A program made the translations under genes and the position numbers. 64,000 bases of DNA, taken from the NCBI RefSeq assembly GCF_003171515.1, contig NC_089391.1:3658001-3722000 (forward strand), written 5' to 3'. This document shows, one piece after another, positions 53,570 to 64,000 of the stretch; position 1 is the stretch's first letter; the number at the start of each line of letters is the position of its first letter. The notes below the pieces were generated by a model. The model did no database searches and had not been told where the DNA came from. It worked only from the letters and a program-made list of their open reading frames with translations. This stretch comes from Pyrenophora tritici-repentis. Taxonomy: Eukaryota; Ascomycota; Dothideomycetes; Pleosporales; Pleosporaceae.

Positions 53570-54783
53570 ATGCCCAGCCAGGGCTACGAGAGGGTATGTT
53601 TGCCCTGCTTACCCCCAGCTCGCACTTGGTCCAACACACTATGCGACTGCGCACCCATGGCTTCACTCTAGACACACGACACTGACACGACACTGCAGGT
53701 GGCCGCCCAAGATGAAGACGACTCGCAAGTAACGTCCCTTTCCGCCCAGCAGTGGCCGCCGGCCTCGCCACCTCCGTCCTTTCACTCCCGCGCATCCTCA
53801 CCAAACGGCACATCGCGGCGAGTCTTGGCAGAGGACCCAGCACCCACCGAAGAAGACCGAACACTCGCCGACACTTTTGATTCCGACTCGGACGACGACG
53901 ACGACGAGCACGATGGGCGCGATGATCGACAGCGCCTAATGCGGGGGAACCCCCAGCCCGAGGACGAGCCGCCTGTGACGCCAGGCATCCAACGACGAGT
54001 AACGGAACTTCCAGTATTCAACCCACAGGCACCGAGTAACGGGCGGGTGTACGGTGGTGGAAATGGTGGCGTATGGGCAAATCTGAGCGCAAAGCCAACA
54101 AGAGGAGAGGACGCTGAGGAGAAGCCTCCGGTATGTACCACCCAAACATCAAATTACATGCGTCATATACTAACATGCTCCAGACATACGAACAAGCCGC
54201 CGCTGACGCAACACCACCCTACTGGGAAACCACCATTCTCGCCCCTGGTACTTTTGGCGACGAAGTCTTTGTCGAAGGACTTCCTGTCGGCTCCCTCTTC
54301 AGCTTCCTCTGGAACGCCATGATATCCATGTCTTTCCAACTCGTCGGTTTCCTGCTCACCTACCTCCTCCACACCACCCACGCCGCAAAGAACGGATCGC
54401 GCGCTGGTCTCGGCATCACCCTCGTACAATTCGGTTTCGGCTTCCGCACCGCCGTCCTCAGCCCAAACAACGGCAGCAACGACAACCCAGGCCAAGGCTT
54501 CGACGGCGGCGTACCCAGCGATCCCAATGCGCACGACTTTGACCCCGATCAGGTGGCTAGTGGAAACACGGGCGGCAGTGACATGACGCCTGCGAATAGC
54601 GCCATAACAGGCAGCGATTGGGTCGCATATGGACTTATGATTGTCGGCTGGTTCATCTTGATTAAGAGTGTTTCGGATTTCATCCGCGCGAGGCGGCACG
54701 AACAACTCGTGCTACAATCACCCGACCGCGGTCTAGGTGTTGCTGTGATTGCAGAGGGAGAACACCCAGAGCGCAGTGTATAG
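53570..54783 (+). CDS. Bsd2/NDFIP-like membrane adaptor
   Basis: 351 residues from exons 53570-53593, 53699-54130 and 54184-54783 (GTATGT donors, CAG acceptors). A soluble N-terminus of ~140 residues contains an acidic run (DSDSDDDDDEHDG); unlike typical Bsd2/NDFIP proteins, no clear PPxY motif is seen, though Pro-rich stretches occur. The membrane part reads WETTILAPGTFGDEVFVEGLPVGSLFSFLWNAMISMSFQLVGFLLTYLLHTTHAAKNGSRAGLGITLVQFGFGF, characteristic of the family, followed by a third membrane segment DWVAYGLMIVGWFILIKSVSDFIRARR. Yeast Bsd2 recruits the Rsp5 ubiquitin ligase to sort metal transporters (Smf1) to the vacuole. The topology and the HAAKNGSRAGLG loop support this call; ER/Golgi location is inferred. 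Confidence 0.86.
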
Positions 54784-55563
54784 CGTCTTCTTTTTTCGTG
54801 CTCAAATCTGAGAGAGCCTTAGACTGGCATTAATTCTCCTTCTACTGTCTCTCCTCCTATCCCTCTCTCTGCCGCCCTTCTCATAGCGTTTTCTTTTCTT
54901 GTTTATTACTTGGTTGCATTTAGGGATGGAGTTTTCTGAATTTGGACACTTGTGGACTGAAACTGAGCGGAATGACTTATAACAACCACCACCACCACGT
55001 ACCCCGTAGCATATCACTGCACGACATATATTTACTTGGAACAAATCTCACCAAAACACTAGCTATGATTGCATAGTGTTTCTACCCCATCACCGTCATC
55101 GTCATCGTCATCACTTCATGCAACGACATATCATCAAATCATGCACTGACCACCAACGTACATGAACCCATGTTCATAAAACGAAACGATTAAGTTGAGT
55201 AATCTAAAAGGTTTGGTTTCTATCCCATGTGTTGTATGTACATGAAGCTTGCGCCGGGAAAACGGGGGGGTATCTTAAAACAAAAGCCGCAGAGGGCTAC
55301 CGTTGGGGGAAAAGAAAGAGAAAATGTGTGTGGTTAGATCATATGCCTAGTTATGCGTGTTAGTTATGCAGGTACAACATGGCGAAGAAAAGAAAAAAAA
55401 AGGGGGGGGGGGGGACAAGAACTTACCATAAACTGCCACCGCGGAGAAACCTTTATAGGAGAAAAGTCTTAGCATATAATTCTCATTCCCAGAACAAGTT
55501 TCGAAACAGCGATAAAGGAGTTGGGAGTGGTGAAGTGGTGGAGAGGGGGAAGAAAACAAAGTG
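54784..55563. other. Convergent 3' flanks with poly-A/poly-G tract
   Basis: A/T- and pyrimidine-rich spacer. An A-rich tract runs directly into about 13 G residues near 55402-55414. No gene recognised. Confidence 0.45.
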
Positions 55564-57095
55564 TTACATGACCACGCACTTTTCAGTCGCATAAACCTCA
55601 CCATACTGATCCACGCCTGCCATGAGCTCATTGTACCGCTGTTTACTCTTCACCTCATCAGGGAACCACTTTTTCAAAAACGCTGCCTGCTTGGTATCCA
55701 GATTTTCCGAGTTCGCACTAAACACAGTCTTCTCCCTGCAAAACGGGCAGTTGTACTGTTTATTGTTCTGCATAACGATCAGGCAGCGGATACAAAACGT
55801 GTGGTTGCAGCTGAGTTTGACGGGGCGCCATTGAATTTCCATGCACATGGGGCACGAGTAGTCGTCTATTTGTGGGACGTGGGAGAGGATTTGCGTGTTT
55901 ACTTGTGCGCAGACTGCTTTTGCGAGATGTTCGGAGAATTCGGGGTATTCGACTTGGCGGGGGAACGTAGATTTTACTCCTAGGGCTGTGCGTTTGTCGA
56001 ATTCTACAAGATGTGTTTTAGTGGGGATTCTTGTGGACGTTCTAGAAGTTTTGGAAGGATTGGGGGAGGTGGGGCTGCATGTATTTGTCTATTGTCAAAC
56101 TTACTTTTCAAGATCTTCACCATGGCGTTGTGATTAATCTCTCCGAAACGGAGTCCTTGCAGTATCTCGCGGTTAATGTGCATGAACGAGTTCAAGGCCT
56201 GGATGTTGTCCTTTTTCTTCAACTTCTCCACTAACCCCGCCTTTGCGATTTTGTTGGAGAAACCAGCAAGTCTGGCCATTGCCTTTTCCGAATCATGCGA
56301 CTTGTGGTCGAGTTCCGTCGTGCCAAAAAAGATGCCCTCTTCGACGTATATCTGGAAGATTTGTCGCCAGGCTTTGAGCATCTTCCTATTGGCCCGCCGA
56401 TCAGGATCCGTTAGCTTGGATACCTGCTTCCCCAGTGCTTCAATCTGGACGTTCATCCGCTTCTGCTCCCGCTCTTGCAGCTTCTCTAGCCCTGACACCT
56501 CGCTAGTGAGCCGGGTGAAGAACTCCGTGTCAGAGGTGATGGGTACTAGTACTGTCCGGTACCCAGGGCGACTCCGCGTGGGGCTGTGTCCTTTTCGAGT
56601 AGAGTCTTGTCGGGTCGGAAATGGAGGACTGATGGTACCAGTGCCAGAATCCGGAGATTTCAACGGCGGACTGGATTCATCAAACATGTGCATGTCAGAC
56701 ATGCCAGTCTCGACGGCGAGCATCTGTAGCTTGCGCTTGGTTTCATCGTCTAGCTTAGCGCTTAGCACTTCTCCGCTAGTTTCGTTCACGTAAAAGACCA
56801 GCTTTGGGTGGAAAGCCTTGGGCGACGGCGATGCATCGTTCTTGGAACTCTCAGGGTCCAGGATGTATTCAAAAGGACGTTCCTGGTCATCGTCTTGTTG
56901 AGTAGATGCGTTGTAGTCCTCGACGTGCTTCAGAAGCTTGGACAAAGTAGTGGGATCAAGGCCCACCTGCCGCAGTTCGTCGGTAAGTCGTTTTATGCAC
57001 TTCTTAAGCTGCGAGTAGGAAATGGCGGAGTCGACCCATTCGGGCGGGAAACCCTCATCGCGCAGGGTTTGCTTGAATAGATGGCCGAACTTCAT
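55564..57095 (-). CDS. SPX-RING ubiquitin ligase
   Basis: 476 residues from exons 57095-56105 and 56003-55564 (GTAAGT donor, TGTAG acceptor; join ILK-KFDKRTALG). The N-terminal SPX domain starts MKFGHLFKQTLRDEGFPPEWVDSAISYSQLKKCIKRL and resumes at ~200-350 with EFFTRLTSEVSGLEKLQEREQKR, INREILQGLRFGEINHNAMVKILKKFDKR; these contain the Lys/Tyr residues that bind inositol pyrophosphates. The RING at ~385-430 reads CPMCMEIQWRPVKLSCNHTFCIRCLIVMQNNKQYNCPFCRE (C3HC4). A ~110-residue Ser/Pro-rich insertion splits the SPX region. Such proteins (plant NLA, fission-yeast Pqr1) ubiquitinate phosphate transporters according to phosphate status. All core motifs are present. Confidence 0.92.
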
Positions 57096-57985
57096 GGTTT
57101 AGACTTCGGGACAGGGCAGGCGTGAAGCTTGTTCGTGACTTGGGGCCAGCCGATCAGGAGGCGAGGAGGACGCACGTGGCGTGGCGAGTGGTTGACAGAT
57201 TTAGCGGAGAATTTAGCGGAGAACCTTCCACCTTGGTTCGGACCTGGTTCCGTGGGTCAGGCTAACAGATGGTTTCCAGTGATCACCGTTTGCACCTGCG
57301 CAAGTATGACGAGCGTTGGAATAAGTAATACTATCGCGGTTCGTGGGGTGGTGGGATTTTGGGGGCGTAGGTACAAGAGTGACATGCGGTGTAAGGATAG
57401 AGGGGGATTGTGTGTGCTCAGCACACCGGCGCTTTACTCCGAGGCTCAGGGAACGAGACTGTGAACAAAGCCGCTAAATCGAAAACCCCAGAAAATCAAT
57501 CGATGGATGTTTTTTTTCTACGCGAGCTCAAAGACCGGGGAACTGGCGCCTTTAAGTAAAAGCTCAAAAAACACTTCTATAGCAGGTGCCCTTGTCTAGA
57601 TTCTGTGTACCGCAAATAGCGCTGTTTCCTGTCAATGTCTTCTCAGACTTTTCGCATGCCTGTTCCGCGACCAATGAGCTTCTAGCGCACAGTCACATCC
57701 GAGTCGCCGCATGACGCAACAGTGCCTTCACCACTCATCCAGGTACCAAACAAACTACGCGGCCGCCTAGAGTTTCGTTGAGTCCATGGTGATGGTCTGG
57801 GTGGAATCCATAGTTGGGTAGGCTGTGGGAGGATTTATACAGGCGCTCAAATCAATCTACATGCGCTTTACACTCGTTTTCGCGTACCCCTCATATTACA
57901 CTGCAACACCAAATCCCTGCAAAATATCTAGTCGCTGAAAGCTTGTCCCAACTCACTCCTAACTGTTCCAAAGTCAGGATTCAAC
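57096..57985. promoter_or_regulatory. Divergent intergenic region, 0.9 kb
   Basis: Separates the leftward SPX-RING and rightward Jjj1 genes and should contain both promoters. A direct repeat TTTAGCGGAGA occurs twice near 57200. No gene recognised. Confidence 0.4.
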
Positions 57986-59682
57986 ATGGGTGCATCGCAG
58001 TCGACAGGAGATGCGCAGGCGTCTGCAGATACTGGGGAAGTAAAGACGAGTTACTACCTTCTGCTGGGCGTAGAGAGGGATGCTACACAAGACGAGTGCG
58101 TTACTAAGCCTTTATACTTTGAACTACCCCAGACCTAATATCCCGCAGACTTAAGAAAGCATATCGCAAGAAAGCGTTAGAACTACACCCCGACCGAAAC
58201 TATGGTGACGTCGAACGTGCTACCGCCCTATTCGCCGAAGTCCGGAACGCGTACGAAGTACTGTCAGACGAACAAGAGCGCGCATGGTATGATGCGCACG
58301 AGGGAACCATACTACGGGGCGGTACCGGGGAGGAAGTCGGCGAGGATACATGGCAGGGCGATATACGCATGACTACCTCAGATGAGCTGGCGCGGATGAT
58401 GGGCAAGTTTAGAGGGAATGTCGATTTCACAGACTCACCCAACGGCTTTTTCGGCTTTGTGCGCGAGACCTTCGAGCAACTTGCCAAGGAGGAAGCATAC
58501 GCGGCAGCCTACGAGGACATCGAGGCGCCAGAGTATCCAACCTTTGGTCACAAGGATGATACATACGAGGGCGTCGTGCGCGACTTTTATACCGCATGGA
58601 ACGGTTTCGCTACAGTAAAGAACTTTGCATGGCTGGACCGGTATCAACTAAGCCGCGCCGACTATCGCGAAGAGCGCAAGGCCATGGCCAAGTTGAATCA
58701 GAAGTTACGGGACGAGGGTAGGAAGGACTTCAACGAAGCCGTCAGAGCATTGGTAGCATTTGTACGCAAGCGAGACCCGCGATATACTCCACAAACGGAA
58801 GAGCAAAAGGCAAAGGCACAAAAAGAGGCTAGGAAGGCCCAGGCGGCGCGAGCGAGAGCTGCACAAATTGCAAAGTTGGACCAAGAAGCGCAGGAATTGC
58901 CAGAATGGGCTACGGCACGACCAGCTGACGAGCTTGAGGAGGAAACTGAAGAGGAGGTCGAGGAAGACCTCTATGAATGTGTAGCATGTAACAAGACGTT
59001 CAAGAGCGAGCGACAATATGACGCGCATGAGAAGAGCAAAAAGCACCAGAAGGCAATCCAGGCCTTGAAATGGAAAATGCAAAAAGACAACGCAAAGCTG
59101 GACTTGGACAAGGATGCTATCAGAAGCGGTACTATAACACCAGCCAAAGATGAGCCTGTAGAAGATGAGGAGTTTTCCGATGAAGCCGCGGATGATGCCA
59201 TCCAAGACATTACAAAGGAAACAGAGCAACTCAACGTAGACGACGACAGTATAGACGAAGAAAATGGAGAGCGCCCAGAAAAGAGTATACCTAGCAAGAC
59301 CGACGCAGTGTCACCCGCCACCCCCAACATAAAATCAGAAGAAGACGACGATGACGATGACGACGATGAGTACGTCTCACGTTCCGAAATCGAAGCTCGA
59401 CTCGCCGACTTCAGCACCAACGCCTCATGCATCGATCCCATCGACCCCGAAACCCCCACCAGCCCTCCAGAACCCAAAATGGGAAAAGCTGCACAGAAAC
59501 GAGCAAAACGAGCAGCCAAACAAGCAGAAGTCTCAGAAGCAGAGTCAAATCTATCTTGTGCTGGTTGCAGTGCTGCGTTTCCGTCCAAGAACCAGCTTTA
59601 CCAGCATTTGAAGAAGAATCCGAAACATGCGGCGCTGAAGCCGGTGACGGAAGGGGGCAAGAAAGGAAAGAAGAAGAAATGA
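57986..59682 (+). CDS. JJJ1: DnaJ-type co-chaperone Jjj1
   Basis: Cytosolic J protein that works with Hsp70 (Ssa) and Rei1 to recycle 60S biogenesis factor Arx1. 547 residues from exons 57986-58095 and 58149-59682 (GTGCGT donor, CCGCAG acceptor). J domain at ~22-90: [32 protein letters not shown] with the HPD triad, then [21 protein letters not shown] long Jjj1-specific middle includes [35 protein letters not shown] charged coiled region and a zinc finger [25 protein letters not shown] follow at ~315, and a second C2H2 finger [26 protein letters not shown] is near the C-terminus, before a Lys tail. The N-terminus MGASQST fits an N-myristoylation signal. Confidence 0.93.
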
Positions 59683-60513
59683 GACACCAAAGGGGGATTT
59701 TCTTTTCTACTATGGTTTGGTTTGAGCATAGCTTTGGCGTTTCCATTCAAAGAGGAGTGTGTATTGGTAGAGATACCCTGGTCCGGCATACTACGCTGCG
59801 TATGAGAGTTGTTGTACACAGGCTGGTTTGCATAGCTTTTGCGATGCGTAGGTAGAAGAAGATCAAAAAAGGAAGTTGTACAAGTTACTGCGAGTGGGAC
59901 GTTTGAAGATAATGTCGGGTTCTGGCGGTCGTAGCTGCCGTCGCGAGTGAACGCTGCTGACCGGGTAGGTTAGTGTGGTGGCTTCCTTCCTATCCGTATT
60001 TTTCTGCGAGCAAAGCTATCATCACTGTTATGATCACGACGTATCTTTTTTGTTGAGAGGGAGAGAAAAAAAATCAAAAACATACAACAGCGGGGATTCG
60101 CCAGTGGTCACCCACCTGACTACTAATCCGCCGATACACTGGTTAACTAGGGCTGAGCGGACGGGAAGCCGTGTTTTCAGTGTTCTATGGTCGTATGTGA
60201 AAGTTTGACGAGGATACGCAATTATAAAGTCTGTGCTAGTCAGCAACATTAGTAGTTATGGTACAACATTTACACCAACTCTATTTGTTGTGACATTTGA
60301 ACACAATCTTGACCCGGCGATACGACCATAAGACAGTGGGTCTTAAAGAAAGCTCGTATATTAAACATTCTTAACTTTAATAGCACGAGCAGGCTGGTTC
60401 CTACGACAAGTCCCACACGTCGGGCATGCAGTCAGGTGGCTCTTCCTATCCAGCTCCCTTACCAAATCCGCGAGCTTAACACCATGTTCGTCCAGAAGAT
60501 CGACGCCCATCTC
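59683..60513. other. Convergent spacer
   Basis: 3' flanks of Jjj1 and the leftward F-box gene. Nothing else recognised. Confidence 0.4.
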
Positions 60514-61850
60514 TTATAGTTTCATAACAGGTTTCCTAAACCTCTTCCCAATCTGGAATCTCCCTTCATTCGCATATCTCATGACAGGTTCCCAAAGCCA
60601 GGGTCTCCCAGCTCTGTATTCCCGAATGATGCGGAAACTACGCAATGCTCGTACTGGGGGCATTCGCTGCACTGCCCATTTCAGTTCCCGGAATACTCTT
60701 ACTGCTGACGAAAAGTTCGGTCTATCCCAATGGTCAGACATACGATTGGTGCCGCGAAAAATAATCTCAGTGACTGAAACTGGAATATTATCAAAGCTAA
60801 ACGAGGTCCTGAGTGGAGTAGATATTCCGACGACGGATAGGCTTGAAATCTGAGAGAGCGTGGTTGTCATAAAAGTCAGGTACTTTGTGGAAGTGTGGGT
60901 CGTTATGTAATCGGCAGTGAATCCAAAGTGTGTAAGTTCAAGACCGTGCTTGAGCAGCAAAGCCGATATACTGGTGTTATCACGATGAGTCGAGGTAGCA
61001 TTTCCCATGAATATCATCTTATCGAGCATGGGCAGGCTGCATGCTGTCAACCAGACCTGTAATATGACATCTGCAAAGTTTACAGAAACCATGAGCACAC
61101 GTAGACTTGGCAGAGCTACGCCTTTGTCAAGGCTGGATTTTTGCAAAGCCAATTCGCGATCTATCGGTTGTAACGAGTTACCATATGAGTCCATAGTGCG
61201 GATATGTATTTCAAGCTCCTCCAGAGCTGGAAAATTTTCCAAAAGCGGTAAAGATCCCCAGCAGCTAAGACGGACACATAGTTTGGTAAGTGATGGACCA
61301 TGGTAGCGTGCAATAGTTGCGATGTCTGTTTTTCTGAGTTGAATGAGAAAGAAAAGCTCGCACAACGCAGTCGTACGGGCCAAGCGCGACCGAGTCGTTA
61401 CGTAGCTGTTCCAATATATGCTTGTCAGACGAAATGAAAACCGGAAAGTCGTCGACCCAAAACGTGTGAATCCATGAAGCTTTCGGGGAGTCGGTGATGC
61501 TTTCTTCATCGAAAAGATGAGAGATTTCACGGCCAAAGCTTTTTTCCAATGTATCCAAGGATCCCAGCAGCCTATGACGAAGTGCCGATAGACGAGTGGC
61601 TTAATCATGTCCTGTTGAGTGTAAGACAACAAATTCAACAGCTCAGAATTGTTACCCCTACCCTCCATGACCGGCAGACATATTGCAGCCTCTGTAGAGT
61701 CCGTGTTGATTCTCTTCTGTAAGTCGAAGACTGATCGAATAGGTGTTTGTCGTGAGTTGCCAAGTGCTCGAAGACGGAAAGCCATAGCTCCGGAAGTAGG
61801 CCAGGGGGCTTATCATAAGCTCCCTGAAGTGTTTCGACAGAGCCGTCCAT
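60514..61850 (-). CDS. F-box/LRR-like protein
   Basis: 428 residues from exons 61850-61662 and 61611-60514 (donor GTAGGG, acceptor CAACAG). The F-box is PPGLLPELWLSVFEHLATHDKHLF, followed by LQYVCRSWRDMIKPLVYRHFVI, whose two halves join exactly across the intron. The C-terminal ~290 residues are Leu-rich with LRR-like spacing (LPLLENFPALEELEIHI, LPSLRVLMVSV, SLPMLDKMIFMGN, ISSLSVVG). It would link substrates to an SCF ubiquitin ligase. Between 61350 and 61560 another frame looks more protein-like than the annotated one (FGREISHLFDEES, DDFPVFISSDKHILEQL), so two nearby compensating frameshifts are possible. Confidence 0.66.
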
Positions 61851-62117
61851 GTTGAAACGTAGAGTTGAGGAAGAGTGGAAAATCAATGACGAGGGCGGGA
61901 ACAGTACATATATGTAGCCTCCGCGGCTGCAACGTCTACAGGCTAATGCAGATCGGGTTAGATGTTTAGGTTCCAATGTCACACCAAATCCCCCTTGAGT
62001 TCACTCTGCGATGGCTGCCTAGAGTTACAGACCGCTATGATAGTTACATTTGAATGATAACGTGTTCCGACAGTGTCGTCAATCAACTATCTCCCCTTGC
62101 CCTCTACTCCGGACTGT
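61851..62117. other. Short spacer
   Basis: Promoter of the F-box gene and 3' flank of the RING gene. Nothing recognised. Confidence 0.4.
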
Positions 62118-63470
62118 TCACGCCCCTAGCTCCCTGAACGCCACGTCCGTCTCCTCTAACCGCCAGATCAAGCCACTCCCTACGTCATTCCACATCAACA
62201 GGAACATATAGTTGACTTGATTTGTAGCCAACCTCCTGTTCAGCTGCCTGATCAACTTGTCCTTCCAATCCTCGTCACTAAACTCAACATGATTGGCTTT
62301 ATCGTGCTCATCGCTACCGCTATACACATCAAAGTATACCTCACTTGCCTGTGCTGCGAGGTCAACAGCTCGCATGATGTGCGTCTGCAACCTGGTACGA
62401 TCTTCTAGCATCTCTGCCGTCGCGTTTGAGATTGTCGGGCGGCGTGGGCGGCGAGTGCAGATGTGTGCGCGACAATGTGGGCAGAGAGTACTATTATTAG
62501 AGGTACTGTTGAGCCAGGCATCCATACAAGGTTTTCCGATGATGTGATCGCAGACATTTAGGCGAAATGCGGTATGCTTGGTGCCATCGTATTGAGCGAG
62601 GCAGATGCAGCAGAGCACTGAATGATCTCTTTCTTGCGAAACTTCCTCTTTCCCTCGAAGACGCATCCGGTGTGATGGGACGACTTGACCGAAATCGTTG
62701 ATGTCGTGGTCTGAACCAACATTCTCCATTTCGGTGTCATGCATTATTTCTTGGTTCAACATATCCAGTTGTGTAAGGGTCGTCAGCATCTGCAGTTTGA
62801 ATAGGATTGCCAAATCATTGAACTCTTGCTCAACGTTTGGGTCTTCTTTCATCAGGTCGATTGGCTCTTCTTTGAGGACATCTAGCAAGACCGAATTTCG
62901 GAGGCTCCTAATCCGATATTTGACTCCAGTCAATGTGCTCATGTTCGTCATCCCGCTTTTAGCCTCATCCACGCGCTTTCGGCATCGTAGAGTTGCGCGG
63001 TAGAAGTTATCATGGTCCCGGATAAACGTAGCGAGGTTTTCGGGAAGGTGAAAGAGAGTTATAAACTCTACATTTCGTAGTTGTTCTGCGTATGTCATGT
63101 CGTTACGATCAAGTTTGTCCAGAGCTTTCATAGTGCGTTCGGCATATACTCCATCGCGCTCATATTGGTGCTCAGAAATCTTCTGCTCGAAGACAGTACG
63201 AAGGCGATCGACTATGCCCACAGGGATATGTATTTTCTGCATATTGGTATCGATTGATGCGGACTTGTATGGCTCTTCGGACGGATTGCTGGGTTGAAAT
63301 AGGATTGACATGATGACTGCAATGCTTCGTGTCGAGCTAAGTGACCATGTTGGAGTAGATCCGAGGAGGTCAAGTAAAGGCAGCCTACGTAAAAGTGGCA
63401 TAATTTTTGATGCGCAGCGGTGATCCGACCAACTATGACCGGTATAAGGTGACAGAAGGAGAGTTGTCAT
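62118..63470 (-). CDS. RING-finger protein, probable ubiquitin ligase
   Basis: 450 residues in one exon from the first ATG at 63470; the later ATG at 63311 (MSILFQPSNPSEE) would give 397 residues and is also plausible, since the first ~50 residues look unstructured. A long helical region (~80-280; ERTMKALDKLDRNDMTYAEQLRNVEF) precedes a RING-like finger at ~288-335: CCICLAQYDGTKHTAFRLNVCDHIIGKPCMDAWLN and STLCPHCRAH. The spacing C-x2-C, C-x1-H, C and C-x2-C is RING-type. The C-terminal ~110 residues include an acidic block and an amphipathic region ending RELGA. E3 activity is inferred from the finger; target unknown. No paralogue is visible in the window. Confidence 0.78.
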   Translation of the reverse strand: MTTLLLSPYTGHSWSDHRCASKIMPLLRRLPLLDLLGSTPTWSLSSTRSIAVIMSILFQPSNPSEEPYKSASIDTNMQKIHIPVGIVDRLRTVFEQKISEHQYERDGVYAERTMKALDKLDRNDMTYAEQLRNVEFITLFHLPENLATFIRDHDNFYRATLRCRKRVDEAKSGMTNMSTLTGVKYRIRSLRNSVLLDVLKEEPIDLMKEDPNVEQEFNDLAILFKLQMLTTLTQLDMLNQEIMHDTEMENVGSDHDINDFGQVVPSHRMRLRGKEEVSQERDHSVLCCICLAQYDGTKHTAFRLNVCDHIIGKPCMDAWLNSTSNNSTLCPHCRAHICTRRPRRPTISNATAEMLEDRTRLQTHIMRAVDLAAQASEVYFDVYSGSDEHDKANHVEFSDEDWKDKLIRQLNRRLATNQVNYMFLLMWNDVGSGLIWRLEETDVAFRELGA

Positions 63471-63867
63471 TGAAAATTACCCAGAATAAATACTTTAAGT
63501 AACTAAGGGTTCTGAATGTGACCGCGCAAACACAAAAAGGTGTCCCATGGTACAGGGTACAGGGTACGAGTAAGGGTTCTCCTCGACCTCGAATTTGCAG
63601 CGTCGATGTAATTTTCTAAAGTCTTTTAAATGTGGTAGTTTTGTGTGCATCGGGTCGACTGTACCGTGGTACCAGAGTCGCTACCCTATTTTGAGCAGGA
63701 CACTGGACGAAAGCAACAGCAGAAATTATTCAAGCACATACTGATCTGATTGAAGACTCTAGTTTGGCGGCTCGGCTTTGTACGGGCCAAATCTGCCAGT
63801 GTACAACTTTTGCCGATAAGCAATACGGGACGTATTCGCCTCTACGGTACCTCTGACAATATCATGG
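63471..63867. other. Spacer
   Basis: Upstream DNA of the RING gene and 3' flank of the next leftward gene. The short direct repeat GGTACAGGGTACAGGGTACGAG near 63550 is the only item. Confidence 0.4.
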
Positions 63868-64000
63868 CTACGCAAAGCTACCCAAGAGTGAATCTACATC
63901 CACCTTCTTGTTAGCGCGAAGCTTCTTTTTCTTTCCATCTCCATCCCTTCTCTCATCCTGGTATGTGTTGCTCAGAGGGCGCTTGCTTACTTGACCAGGC
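63868..64000 (-). CDS. C-terminal end of a gene entering from the right
   Basis: A leftward frame ends with KRPLSNTYQDERRDGDGKKKKLRANKKVDVDSLLGSFA and a TAG at 63868-63870. The Lys-rich run followed by an acidic/hydrophobic tail is protein-like and open to the window edge. The gene identity cannot be told from 43 residues; ribosome-biogenesis factors often have such tails, but that is a guess. Confidence 0.55.
   Translation of the reverse strand, partial: PGQVSKRPLSNTYQDERRDGDGKKKKLRANKKVDVDSLLGSFA

Overview
This is a gene-dense window from a filamentous ascomycete nuclear genome. Protein genes are interrupted by short GT-AG introns, mostly 45-60 bp, with no operons. The gene set includes white collar-1, a Sec14-like protein, YTP1, a DASH Dam1 subunit and a GT90 glycosyltransferase. 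The style fits a Dothideomycete, probably Pleosporales; the order is an inference, because no marker gene is present to fix the species. For nearly every spliced model the exon lengths were summed and give a whole number of codons.

Left part (1-9.7 kb): the 5' part of a CCT-eta chaperonin gene, an F-box-like gene, a TPR/ankyrin protein with an NLR-style N-terminus, and two MFS transporters (UNC93-like and monocarboxylate-like).

Accessory island (9.8-18.2 kb): the genes here are broken or mobile. It holds a protein-kinase C-lobe fragment, then a nested transposon. An apparently intact 3,167-bp autonomous hAT element with a perfect 8-bp target duplication sits inside an older ~384-bp hAT-type MITE. 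Next come a secreted amidohydrolase/decarboxylase gene split by a 162-bp MITE (8-bp target duplication; removing the insert gives an uninterrupted 347-residue frame), an F-box-like remnant, and an F-box-like gene with one in-frame stop.

Housekeeping block (18.9-33.9 kb): ELYS-like nucleoporin, YTP1-like membrane protein, Dam1, a membrane-anchored Sec14-like protein, mitochondrial ribosomal protein uS2m, and the blue-light receptor/GATA factor WC-1, which shares a divergent promoter with uS2m.

Right part (34-64 kb): an unusual Ras-type GTPase with a 17-nt microexon and no CAAX box, a Ymc1-type mitochondrial carrier, a small hypothetical gene, a secreted protein, a GT90 enzyme, an NCS1 purine-cytosine permease, a HerA-like P-loop ATPase divergent from an unknown Lys-rich protein, a Cbp6-like complex III assembly factor, a Bsd2/NDFIP-like protein, an SPX-RING ubiquitin ligase, the ribosome-biogenesis J protein Jjj1, an F-box/LRR-like gene, a RING protein, and the last codons of a further gene. 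Genes act individually; the links I infer are phosphate sensing (SPX-RING), ubiquitin-ligase adaptors (several F-box and RING genes, Bsd2-like) and mitochondrial functions (uS2m, Cbp6-like, Ymc1). No tRNA, rRNA or CRISPR was recognised. I found no clearly new multi-gene system; the nested hAT structures and the HerA-like/unknown pair are the most notable items.
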